This document shows positions 34,948 to 43,815 of a stretch of DNA of 64,000 bases, in pieces. The position numbers and the translations under genes are program-made. A model generated the notes under the pieces. That model ran no database searches. It was given only the letters and a program-made list of their open reading frames with translations, and was not told the DNA's origin. The stretch lies in NCBI GenBank assembly GCA_964036045.1, contig OZ038387.1, forward strand, positions 20,413,348 to 20,477,347, read 5' to 3'. Source of the DNA: Eutreptiella sp. 'Long Island Sound 2002'. Taxonomy: Eukaryota > Euglenozoa > Euglenophyceae > Eutreptiales > Eutreptiaceae. Every line of letters starts with the position of its first letter. Positions within the stretch are counted from its first letter, which is position 1.

Positions 34948-35156
34948 CGCCCACCGCCCACCGCCGCCCGCCCACCCCCCACCGCCACCCGCCCACCGCC
35001 CACCACCCACCACCTACTGCCGCCCGCCCACCGCCCACCGCCACCCGCCCACCGCCCACCACCCACTGCCCACTGCCGCCCGCCCACCGCCCACCGCCCA
35101 TCGCCTACCGCCGCCCGCCCATCGCCCACCGCCGCCCGCCCACCGCCCACCGCCGC

Positions 35157-35210
<54 letters not shown>

Positions 35211-35447
35211 GCCCGCCCATCGCCCACCGCCGCCCGCCCACCGCCCACCACCCACCGCCGCCCGCCCACCGCCCACCGCCGCCCGCCACCCGCCCACCGC
35301 CCACCGCCGCCCGCCCACCGCCGCCCGCCCACCGCCCACCGCCCACCGCCGCCCGCCCACCGCCTGCCCACCGCCCACCGCCCACCGCCGCCCACCTAGC
35401 GCCCACCGCCCACCGCCGCCCGCCCACCGCCCACTGCCGCCCGCCCA
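34948..35447. repeat. CCGCCCACCGCCCGCCCACC minisatellite
   Basis: About 500 bp of irregular CGCCCACCGC/CGCCGCCCGCCCAC units with a strict purine/pyrimidine strand bias. It opens reading frames on both strands (Pro/His-rich plus, Gly/Trp/Arg-rich minus), none treated as genes. Confidence 0.95.
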
Positions 35448-35479
35448 TGACTCTTGACAAAGTGAAATCAGCTTGCAAG

Positions 35480-36470
35480 TGAACCCCATCACCACGAGGC
35501 CCACTTTCAAGGCTTTTTGGACTTTGGACTTCTGAGGGGCCAAAATGCCCCAAAATGGGCTCAAAATGGGCTCATTTCACCCGTTTGTGCACCCCAAATG
35601 GTCTAGGATGAGGTTTGGAAAAATGTGTTTTTGACCCATTTTTGGTCCCAAAACAGCCCATTTTCAAGGCATTTTGGGATTTTCGGAGGACCAAAATGGG
35701 CCACCACAAGCTCAAAACGGTCCAAAAACACTTGTTTTAGCATCACACATGGTCTAGGATCATTTTTGAGAAAAGTCATCTTTTTGCCCCTATTGGGCCC
35801 TGTTGACCCATTTGGGCACCCACCTGTTTGGGCTTGAGCTTGCAGCTTGCCGCAGCCTAGTGGGCCCAGGTATTGGGGTCTAGGCGTCCGTTTGGGCAAT
35901 TCTGAGGGGTGGAAACCACAAAAAGTGGGGGATTGCGGGTGGAGTAGGTGCCCTCGGAATCGCATTTTGAGCCATGTAGCCAAAGATATGGCCTATTCTT
36001 GGTTTGTGGCTGTTGGCATTTGGAGCTTCTGGGCGCCTTTTTGTGCCGTTTCCGGGACATATCATGGAGTTAGAGGGCCGCAAAGAGCTCGTTGACACCG
36101 GGGAGTCAAGCCGCACGTGGAGTGTACCCACCGTTTCCCTTCGTTTGGCTGTTTTGAATGTGTTCCGGGGCTTTTTTGGCCCAAAAATGGCTGTTTTTGG
36201 CCCTAAACTGCAGTTTTTGAAACTGAGGTCCGCCACTTGCGAATCCCGTTCCCGGCCGCCACCGTTGAGTTTCTTGCTCAAACTTTGTGTGATTGTACTT
36301 CACACCCATAGGTATCATCCACCAAAATTTCACCCGAATCCGAAGCACCACGACGGAGTTCTGATTTTGGCCCATTTCGCGCGTGCTGCTTGCTGCTTGC
36401 TGCTTGCTTGCTGCTTGCTTGCTAAACCTGGTAGGTCCACCCTAGACACTAAAAAGGGTTATAAAACCAA
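35480..36470 (-). repeat. Inverted relative of the 33-kb TIR element
   Basis: In reverse orientation, 35800-35925 matches 33425-33545 (GGGCTTGAGCTTGCAGCTT, GGCGTCCG.TTG.GCAATTC, GAAACCACAAAAAGTGGGG). 36095-36225 matches the reverse of 54185-54330 in the third copy. It ends in GCTTGCTGCTTGCTTGC repeats at 36385-36420, the mirror of the CAAGCAAG tract at 54 kb. Terminal TACACCCC repeats are not visible. Confidence 0.65.
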
Positions 36471-36864
36471 GACTGGTTCCACCAGCTCGGTGACCCTAAC
36501 CCTAGCCCGAACCCTAGCCCAAGCTCTCACCCTAGGCTAGGCTCAGAGTGAGTGTTGGGGTCCAAAATGGAGCAATGATGTGGCAAAAGCAGCCATGAAC
36601 GAAATTTGGGGGATCTTGTTCAGCCCAATCAACATGGCTGGCATGGCCAAACTAGCTGGCTGCAAAGGTTAGGGTTAGGTTTATGGTGATGGTATGGTTA
36701 GAGGAAGGGCAAGGGGAGGTAAGGGGAGCCTGCCCCCCCCCCCCAACACCCCAAATCGCCCCACCTGGACCCCCCCCCCCACCACCCCGAATTGCCCCAC
36801 TTGAACCCCTCCCCGCCCCTCCTATACCCCCCCCCATTCGCCCTCCCTGAACCCCCCCCTCCAA

Positions 36865-36902
<38 letters not shown>

Positions 36903-38237
36903 GGGGCCTCCGGCCAACAGTTAGTTGGGGGGATTAGTTGGCGTCCAGAACCAAGGGGTCGCCCCCCCCCCCCCCCGTGGTGATTGGTGAGTTTTATCCC
37001 GATGTACTGTAGGCTTTGGATTCCTTGATGCTTGAGGCGTAGGTCTGCATTTTTAAGGAACATATTTCACCACTCGCGATTTCAATGTTTTTGAATCCTG
37101 CCTCCCAGTGATGGCCTGATCATGGTTTGTGCTCTGCTCCATGATGGGGTCTCTGCTCTTGGGACTCTGAGAAGGCAGGGGTTATGCAGCCATATTTATT
37201 TCTCCCCACAATCAAAACTCCGAGAAGGAAGGGCTTATGCCACTATGTTCATTCTTAGCTCATTCTTAACACAGCCTTGATGAGCTATGGTTTTGCTCAT
37301 GCATGTTTGGTTTTGCTGACATGCAGCATGCAGCCTACGAGATAGGCAGAACACATTTTTGTTTTCGCGGCATTCTTCTTGGGTCGCAAAGGTTGAGGTT
37401 GTTGCCACGGGATTCGAGGCTATGAAGAATAAGTTCTCCTGGAGGTAGGAGTTGTGCAGCTCAGCCCCATGAAGGAAGCTTGTGCAGATTGTATCAGATG
37501 AGTTTCCATATATGGTGGATGCAAAGTAGAAAAATCAATTCCTGACAGGTTGGTGTGCATGCGTGCACTCTGACATGCTTGAGGGGTGGGGAAGGTGTGC
37601 GGATGACTCCAGCTTCTTTTTGTGGGGTGTGTTGAATATTACCCATAGGGGGTGGTTCAGTTCAGCGTCTAAAGGGAGGCAGGGGAGTGTAGAGGGGTGG
37701 GTGGGTGGGTGGGTGGGGGTTGTCTTTTTTTCGGAGTTTGGGGCATTTTTTGAATTCCCTGTTCATTCTGAGCATTTTGAACATGTACAAGTCAAATCTT
37801 CTTTTGCCATTTGACACACATGAAAAATTGTACAGCATTCATTCCGGCAGACACACAACTGTACAAGCAAAGGCACCTGCGAGCAATGTGAGGCACATGG
37901 CACTTGAACATGACCCATTGTTTCCATTCCCATGTTTGCAAGCCATGATTCCAAGCGCACTGCCCACATGCATCACAGCTGAATGCTCCTACTGTCAGTC
38001 TCATAGGCCATGGGAGTTACAAGATAGACAAGCAGAGCTTTCGGTTGGCAGGTTCCCACTGAGTTTTGTCCATACACGACATGCACAGCCTTTGGTTTTG
38101 CTGCTACGCTGTGTGACATCATTCAGTGACTGACTGTATATAGAGTTGGTTGCATGATCGATTGAGCACAACATGCTGGACTAACGGCTGAAAGTGCCTC
38201 TGGAGGGGACATTGAAGTCAATGAGAACCGACCATTG

Positions 38238-38240
<3 letters not shown>
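36471..38240. other. Degenerate telomere-like words, 35-nt C run, anonymous DNA
   Basis: CCCTAACCCTAGCCC words lie at 36491-36535 and GTTAGGGTTAGG at 36666-36678. The longest homopolymer of the window, about 35 C, is at 36866-36900, with another C15 at 36962. No gene is recognised at 37000-38240; GGTGGGTGGGTGGGTGGG at 37697 is a G4 candidate. 38183-38240 (GGACTAACGGCTG...GAACCGACCATTG) matches 51084-51140. Confidence 0.45.

Positions 38241-38302
<62 letters not shown>
38241..38302. repeat. (CT)n microsatellite
   Basis: About 30 CT units with one interruption (CTAT), between the repeat shared with 51.1 kb and the RRM gene. Confidence 0.95.
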
Positions 38303-38305
<3 letters not shown>

Positions 38306-38454
38306 AATACAAAAGACATACCGCCGGTTGCACTGCACTGCAATTTACTAGCATTTATGGCCTTGCACCGTTCAGTGCAGAAATGTGTTGTGGTGGCTTC
38401 CATCTTGCACTTTAGGCTGTTGTTGTTGTTTAATTCTTTGTTCCATTCTTTGCT

Positions 38455-39174
38455 ATGCCTCCTGTCTGCCAGCCGCCAATGCCTCCTGTCATCTCCCAGC
38501 CCGTACCATCCCTGCCCACGGCGAATTTGCCCGCAAAGCTGTTTGTCGGACAAATTCCGCGAACATGCAACGAGGCAACCATTCGCACATTGTTCCAGCA
38601 GTTCGGAGAAGTATCGGAGATCTACATGATGAAGGATAAATCCACAAACGGCCACAAGGGTGCAGCTTTCGTCACGTTTGTGGACATGGCTGCAGCGCAG
38701 ATGGCCATCAAACACTTGGATAAGCAGTATCACTTGGCTCAACAAAAGAAGCCGCTTCAAGTCCGCTTGGCGGACTCTCCTGCCATGGGTCAAGGGTACC
38801 AAGCCACAGACCCCTTCGCTTTTGCGAAACAGGCGGCCATGGCAGCCATGAAGCTGCAGGCGCAAACCAACAGCCCTCAGAAGTCCAAGAGAAAGCAGTG
38901 TCCGCCTCGTCTGGACCAGAAGGTGTTTGTCACAATGCAAGACGGGCAAGTGGCAGTCTTCAGCCCCTCGGGCCGGTTTGACGGCCATTTTTATCCGGGT
39001 ATGCCTGTGTCATCTTCGGGGACCGTGCTCAGGGTGTTTGTGGTCTTCAGAGGGCCGGATTTAAGGCTGTTGCTTTGCACATGCATCCGTTTAGTGCGCG
39101 GTACCGATATGCACTGCGTGGCACCGATGCCCACCACTGACATACCGTCACTGATATGCACGGCGCAGCAATGA
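38455..39174 (+). CDS. CELF/Bruno-like RNA-binding protein with one RRM
   Basis: From ATG 38455 the protein begins with a Pro-rich leader (about 25 residues), then one RRM at roughly residues 27-108. RNP2 is KLFVGQI and RNP1 is KGAAFVTF. The helix pattern is NEATIRTLFQQFGEVSEIYM and the last strand is PLQVRLADSPA. The KLFVGQIP start and VR.ADS end are typical of CELF/Bruno and FCA RRMs, which bind mRNA in splicing or translation control. A Gln/Ala-rich helix follows, then a basic SPQKSKRKQ and a beta-like VFVTMQDGQVAVFSPSGRF segment. After about residue 195 the frame runs into GATATGCACTGCA repeat DNA, so the annotated C-terminus is probably not native: either a donor was missed or the gene is truncated. 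The upstream pyrimidine-rich stretch means the ATG could lie in an internal exon. Family usually carries three RRMs. Confidence 0.8.
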   Translation: MPPVCQPPMPPVISQPVPSLPTANLPAKLFVGQIPRTCNEATIRTLFQQFGEVSEIYMMKDKSTNGHKGAAFVTFVDMAAAQMAIKHLDKQYHLAQQKKPLQVRLADSPAMGQGYQATDPFAFAKQAAMAAMKLQAQTNSPQKSKRKQCPPRLDQKVFVTMQDGQVAVFSPSGRFDGHFYPGMPVSSSGTVLRVFVVFRGPDLRLLLCTCIRLVRGTDMHCVAPMPTTDIPSLICTAQQ

Positions 39175-39235
39175 TATGCACTGCACGGCACTGTACAGTG
39201 CATATCATTGCCATGCAGTGTATATGAGTGCCAGC
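39100..39235. repeat. GATATGCACTGCAYGGCAC repeat, array 1
   Basis: Short units of GATATGCACTGC(G/A), GGCACCGATGC and an inverted CAGTGCATATCA form partial palindromes. Array 2, GTGCATATCA(C/G)TGC units, is at 41098-41180 in inverse sense. The two arrays bracket the nested C-tract elements. Confidence 0.7.
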
Positions 39236-39512
39236 TGGCGTGTGCCGATGTGTGGCGACTGTGAACGTTGGATCTTTTTTCTTCCCCTTGTGCTGTTTAT
39301 GCACCTCACCAGCATAAACCCCCTCCAGTGAGCCCGCATGCTGACCCGGGCCCTTGACACCGACTTCCCCCCCCACCCCCTAGGGACCTATTTTTTTACC
39401 CCATGTGTCTATACTCAAAACACTCGGAATTTTCAGGAAATCTGGATAATGGATGAACAAATATCGGACCAAATACCACCCCTGAGCTGTACTTTGTCAG
39501 AGATGGCCCATA

Positions 39513-39585
39513 CCCTAGTGGTTAAACAGTGTATTCTCTATTGAGAAGTACCTGCTTCAATTCCTGGCAATATGCAGGGTGGTGC
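39513..39585 (+). ncRNA. tRNA-like sequence with A and B box (SINE head or tRNA fossil)
   Basis: CCTAGTGGTTAAACAGTG resembles a tRNA D-arm/A box, TTCTC....GAGAA can form an anticodon-like stem, and GCTTCAATTCC differs from the B-box consensus GGTTCRANTCC by one base. The layout resembles tRNA-Asp-like genes, but acceptor and T stems pair poorly. No tail or dispersed copies were seen in the window. Confidence 0.35.
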
Positions 39586-40080
39586 AGATGCTGGCTGGGC
39601 CGAATTCTAAACTGTTCGGAGGTGCCCGACATTTTTCCAATGGCATGTGACAGGTGTCTGGCAACAACTGGCAGGGGGGTGGTAGGTCTGCCGACGTCTG
39701 GCAGGGAGGTGGGCTGGCGTGTGCCGACATGTGGTTTGCCGCACACTAGTACCCTGACCCTCCCTTGAAACCCCCCCCCGCGCCCCCGGGGGGGAGACCG
39801 TCACTTCACTGTTTTGCTAGGCATTATCCATTGCAGTGGTTTGTGTTCCTAATCTGTCACGTTCTTGCATTGCTTTCCCATCGCTTCAAATCAGCTGTGT
39901 GTATTCCCCAAAGACGTTGGTGAAGCCAGCCCCCAAACAGGCTGGTCGGGTTGCGCAAGCGGGCGTTATACCGGCTGCCAAACCAGCCCCATGCTCCAGT
40001 GCCTCCTCTTGATCAGCCACACAGCCTGTCCTCGTTATGCAAAGTGAACATGTGCAACAGTTCAAAGTGTGCTATTCTCG

Positions 40081-40866
40081 TACCCCCCCCCCTTGCAAAG
40101 TCCCCCCCCTTGCAAAGTCCCCCCCCCCCGGGACACCGTCACTTCCATGTTTTTCTAGTTAGCATGTATTGTGCTGGTTTATGTTGCCCATCTGCTTTAC
40201 GCATGGCCTTGCATTGCTTTCCCAGTACTACAAATCAAGCACCTGTGTATGTTCTGTGATATTCTCTCTCCAAAGGCGCTGTATGGGTGTGTTGTGTTGC
40301 CACTTCAGACCCAAGATGTTTTCTCACGGTGACCATGTACGGTACCACTCACGCACACTTGGTGCACATGTGTTGGCCACTATTGTGGGGCCTTCGCCAA
40401 ATGGGCCGCAGTTTTGCCACATTCGGTACATACGCCCTGGTGGGGTCACTCCGGTGGATCATGAGAGTGCTCAACTGTCAAGGCTAGAGGCTGTGGCGGT
40501 TGAATCCCCCAAGTCGCCAAAGTCACCGGATGTTACGCCCATGTCTCCGCAACCCCAAACACCGGCACAGCCTACACAACCCACAATTCAAAGTGTGTTA
40601 TTCTCGTACCCAGAAGACCTTTACCGTTCCTTTGGATCCTCAATAACATTTGTGTTGGATGAAACACATTGGCACCGCATCAACGCGAAAGTCGCTTCAC
40701 ACGTGTTCTCTTTGCTTGCGTCAGTGGAGGGTACCACAGTTTGCCTTGAGATACCCTTGCAATCCCCCCCCCCCCCCGGGAGACCGTCACTTGGTGACCG
40801 TCTCCCCCCCCCACCCGGGAGACCGTCGCGCGCTACCCCGGGACTTTGCAAGGGGGGCGGGGGGTA
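40081..40866 (+). mobile_element. C-tract TIR element, inner, with TA duplication and visible empty site
   Basis: The left end is TA, C10, TTGCAAAGTCCCCC. The right end is GGGACTTTGCAAGGGGGG, CGGGGGG, TA. The host sequence is TATTCTCG-TA before and TA-CCCAGAAATTC after. The uninterrupted paralogue at 40598-40615 reads TATTCTCGTACCCAGAAG, so removing the element and one TA restores it. The near-hairpin GGGAGACCGTCAC-TTG-GTGACCGTCTCCC (one mismatch) is at 40777-40807. It carries its own gene copy (40316-40646). Confidence 0.8.
40316..40646 (+). pseudogene. ARGVWG-family gene: Tudor-like N-domain plus C-terminal tail
   Basis: After the leader and an acceptor-like CACTTCAG, ATG 40316 opens MFSHGDHVRYHSRTLGAHV, then LATIVGPSP, IRYIRPGGV and VDHESAQLSRL. 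This G-D-V-x-Y...V.ATI.G........IRY pattern suggests a small SH3-like barrel of the Tudor/Agenet/chromo-barrel type. A Ser-Pro linker (SPKSPKSPDVTPMSPQ) follows. In another frame come PQFKVCYSRTQKTFTVPLDPQ and TAA (40644-40646), the family's C-terminus. The central W.K.ARGVWG part is missing, so this looks like an internally deleted copy. The original frame instead runs on to 41089 through repeats. Confidence 0.6.
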
Positions 40867-41098
40867 CCCAGAAATTCTTTACCGTTCCTTTGGACCCCCA
40901 ATAACATCCGTGTTACGTGAATCTTATTGGCAGAGCATCAATGCACAAGTCACTTCACTTGTGTTATGTTTGCTTGCATCAGTGGAGGGTACCAAAGTTT
41001 GCCTTGAAATACCCTTGCAATCCCCCCCCCCCCAGGGGGGAGACCGTCGCGCCCTAGGGGGGGGAGATTTCAAGGGGGGGCCAGGGTAGCAAGTCTGA

Positions 41099-41490
41099 GT
41101 GTATATCAGTGCCCTGCTGTGTATATCAGTGTTGTGCAGTGCATATCACTGCAGTGCATATCAGTGCGATGCAGTGCATTTTGTTCGGAATCCACTTGTC
41201 ACACTGAACGTTCTCTTGCTTTTGGCAGAACATCAACAAGCAGCAATCGAGCACTACAAAAACCAAGCAGTAATGGGGCACAACGAACACCAAGTACCAA
41301 TGGGACACTACGAACAACAAGTACCAATGGGGCACTACGAACAACAAGTACCAATGGGGCACTACGAACAACAAGTACCAATGGGGCACAACGAACAACA
41401 AGTGCCAATGGGGCACTACGAACAACAACTGCCAATGAGGCACTACGAACAACAAGTACCAATGGGGCACTACGAATAACAAGTACCAAG
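41099..41490. repeat. 27-bp tandem repeat encoding VPMGHYEQQ units
   Basis: From about 41265 the unit ACGAACAACAAGTACCAATGGGGCACT repeats eight to nine times, 27 bp apart. All three plus frames and the minus frame stay open; the plus frame from 41099 to 41479 gives QVPMGHYEQ repeats after HQQAAIEHYKNQAVMGH. The first 80 bp are GTGCATATCA repeat array 2. Whether it is translated is unknown. Confidence 0.8.
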
Positions 41491-42302
41491 GGGGCGCTAA
41501 AGAGCCGCACGCTGATCCTCGAGGCTGGCATGTTCTACAGAAACTGAGACCTCAACCCTCACCCAGTGCCACGCTCTCCCTCGTCCAGTGCCATGCTCCA
41601 GTACCAGGGCATGAGTCATTGCAAGATGCGGAAGATGCCAGGCTAGGGTTTGGTCTTGAGGCCGGGGAAGCTCTGGGCAGTCACTCTGCTCCGAATCCCC
41701 TCCTGTTCACTACTGTGCCATCGGCCGTTCGAGCTGGCCCCGCGTGGCAGCTGCAGTATATTGACCATCTATGTTCCATGCACAGGCGCAGGAGCCTCTG
41801 CTGCTGTATGCCACGACCGCTGCCAAAGTCTGCGAAGCCTTGGCCAAGCCAGGGCAACAACGGGGGCCAATTTGCCCAAGATCAAGCCCTTGTTTCTCCT
41901 CTGCCCTGTTTGATGAATCAGTGACAGCGGAACAGGCATCACCCCACCTGCAACAAGGGCAATCTGCCCCATTTACGCTCGGCATTGTACATCGCCAAAC
42001 AGAGACAGAAACGGCTCCTCACACGGGGTGAGAAGGAGTGGTTATCCTTTGCTTCTTGCTACTCTCAAAGCGATGCAGGCTTTTCCTACCAATTTTCAAA
42101 TTCCCTGCTTTTGCCGAATTGTACCCTTGTTTGCCCACGTTTTGCCACGTGGTTCCCAGATGCTCCATTCCTAGTTTTCTTTTTGTTTGAACATTAGTGT
42201 ATTATCCCGCTTTTTTGGCGATCCTGCTGCTGCATACACCACAATATCCAGTTGTTATACAAAACCGCGTCAGGCAGCGCATAGCATGTGCATTTGTGCG
42301 AA
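41491..42302. other. No gene recognised
   Basis: Frames of 67-101 codons on both strands overlap. No repeats or C-tract ends are seen. Confidence 0.35.
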
Positions 42303-42557
42303 CAATGCAACCCCCCCCCCCAGTCGGTGGCCGCATCTCGCCGACTAGTGCCAACTCGTTGCCGACTCGCTCAGATTGTCAACTAATAGTTAATTTCGCT
42401 TGTTTTTGGTGTGCTCATTTGTCAATTTCGTTTGGTTTCATCCCAATTGGCCTTTTTTGTATTTGTAAAGTGCACAACATGCCATAACGTGTACAACAAT
42501 GATGTGCACAACATTCCCAGATTTTCTGATGTATTGTCAAGTCTATCGCCTTTCCAG

Positions 42558-42708
42558 GCAGACAATGCTGTTGCCAATTGACAGAGGTGGGAAAAAGGTC
42601 AGTAAGGTCATCCAGAAATATAAAGATACGCAGCTGCCATTCTTTGATCAGCTTCGCGTCCGGGATCCCCGCCAAATGCGTTTCATGCCCCGCAGGTTGA
42701 ACCAGTAA
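42558..42708 (+). CDS. Unidentified exon, KDTQLPFFDQL motif
   Basis: After the acceptor-like TTTCCAG, ATG 42565 leads to a basic peptide GGKKVSKVIQKYKDTQLPFF, then DQLRVRDPRQMRFMPRRLNQ and TAA (42706-42708). The stretch KV..VI.K.KD.QL.FFD(Q/E)L recurs at 51.5 kb, so it belongs to a dispersed gene family. Function unknown; it shares an element with the C48-like piece. Confidence 0.4.
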
Positions 42709-42826
42709 AAGCACCTTTTCAATGATGAATTGCAAGGGCAGATTGAGCAGTCTGATGGTGGGGTGGTGAGTGGGGAATTTATTGGAAACTCCCGACACCA
42801 CCATCTGAGGGATTTAACCTCTTGGA

Positions 42827-43048
42827 TTGGTGGGAGCAGAGTTTCACAACCTTCAGGTTTTGGCCCGAGAAGCTGAGATTCTGCTCAACCAGCCCATCAC
42901 AAGCTCTGTCACTGAGGGCTCCTTCCGTGCTCGCAAGGGGCTGTTGACACCGGATCGACTGAACCTCCAGGAGGACACAATCAGTGGTTACTTGTTTATG
43001 ATGATCAATGGTGATATTTGCCACAGAATTCCTGATTGGGCAAAGTAA
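42827..43048 (+). pseudogene. Possible Ulp1/C48-type protease fragment
   Basis: The frame encodes EFHNLQVLAREAEILLN, then KGLLTPDRLNLQEDTISGYL, FMMINGD and a stop at 43046-43048. The order L...L..L.(N/E)D..I..YL recalls the substrate-binding start of Ulp1/SENP (C48) cysteine proteases (L..G.WL.D..I..Y). The catalytic His, Asp and Cys would lie downstream and are absent, so it is a fragment or first exon. C48 proteases are common in plant and algal transposons, but the assignment rests on one motif. Confidence 0.3.
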
Positions 43049-43309
43049 TTCGTCACTGTCCCATGTCCTGTCCCATGTACTGTACCATGTTCATAAATTC
43101 TGATGTTTCAGCGCAAACCTTGCTCTTAATGTCTTCTCTCGGCAATGAGGGTTGATGGAAATTGGTTAGAAAGCAGGGGGGAGGGCAAGGGGGTCACATG
43201 TGGCAAGGCTCTGAGCAACATTCTGGTTTTTGGGTTCCGCCGCCTCGCTCGCCGACTCGTTCACCCTGGGCTTCACCGACTAAGGGGGGGGGGCGGGGTG
43301 GTTGACAAT

Positions 43310-43815
43310 GTGATCCGTGCTGCCAGATCACCACATCATTGACGGCATCGTGACACCATGAAAGGGGGTTGGGCGTGTGCGCAAGTATTGTGCTTGGGAA
43401 GCTTGTCGGTGTTGTGACGGCAGCCCGGCGGTCTTTTCACAGCTAAGCCCAACCTCACCACAGGCCCCTTCCGCTTCTACCCTGGTGCCATGAGATCATT
43501 TCTCAGCTATCTCAACTTCAAAATTTTCGCAAATGCTGTGCCTACTGATGTTTGCAGGTACCTTGCGGTTGTAGTGAAGCCATTTGGTTTGAACGTGTGT
43601 GTCTTCCACCACTTTTCACAAAGTATTGCTGGGACCCGGGGATTGGGATACATTGCCAAGTTTCTCTTGCGAGCAGTACACAATTGGCAGTACTCCTACG
43701 TCTGTGTGTGTACACTGTGATTGGTGGCTCTGAGGAAGATGGGAAAAGATTTTTGTTTTTTTTTGTCAGGGTCATGCAATGCGCTCCGCGAAAGAGCCGA
43801 TTGTTTGGGCGTGTG
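43310..43815. other. No gene recognised
   Basis: A plus frame at 43490-43720 (76 codons) is open without a known domain. T9 lies near 43758. Confidence 0.35.

Larger units (their letters stand above)
39905..40904 (+). pseudogene. 3' end of an ARGVWG-family gene split by an insertion
   Basis: 39905-40080 encodes a Lys/Pro/Ala linker (KPAPKQAGRVAQAG), a stop, then EHVQQFKVCYSR. Reading resumes at 40865 with TQKFFTVPLDPQ and TAA at 40902-40904. Joined conceptually, the last part parallels EHVPEFRVKWSRTKKFSTEP at 57.1 kb and QFKVCYSRTQKTFTVPLDPQ at 40.6 kb. The 786-bp gap between CG and TA is exactly the inner element. The N-terminal domain and W.K.ARGVWG motif are absent, so this is a 5'-truncated copy. 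Confidence 0.65.
39750..41088 (+). mobile_element. C-tract TIR element, outer, interrupted by another element
   Basis: The left end is TA, CCCTGACCCTCCCTTGAAACCCC. The right end is GGGGAGATTTCAAGGGGGGG, CCAGGG, TA. Both carry the TTGAAA / TTTCAA inner word, which differs from the nested element's CTTTGCAAGG word. Subterminal GGGGGGGAGACCGTCAC follows the left end. The leader (39793-39900) is a diverged form of the leader at 26.4 and 40.1 kb. It carries the 3' half of the ARGVWG-family gene, split by the inner element. Confidence 0.7.
42303..43309 (+). mobile_element. C-tract element with CCGACTCG subterminal repeats
   Basis: The left end is CAATGCAA, C11, AGTCGGTGGCCGCATCTCGCC. The right end, inverted, reads CATTGTCAACCACCCCG, C-tract, TTAGTCGGTGAAGCC. 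Both ends carry subterminal CCGACTCG words (CGTTGCCGACTCGCTC left, CTCGCCGACTCGTTC right). It lacks the TA edges of the other elements. Two coding pieces lie inside. Confidence 0.5.

Noticed and set aside
34888-35564. Long Pro/His-rich and Gly/Trp-rich frames on both strands
   Set aside because: They are created by the CCGCCCACC minisatellite; opposite strands and several frames are open together.
40081-40866. Idea that the inner C-tract element is a spliced 'introner' restoring the host gene
   Set aside because: Using GT at the left edge and the first AG after the right edge would remove eight extra bases of the coding sequence and shift the frame, and no other clean GT-AG pair at the edges fits.
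41265-41490. CRISPR-like array
   Set aside because: Units are directly adjacent 27-bp repeats with no unique spacers, in a eukaryotic context.
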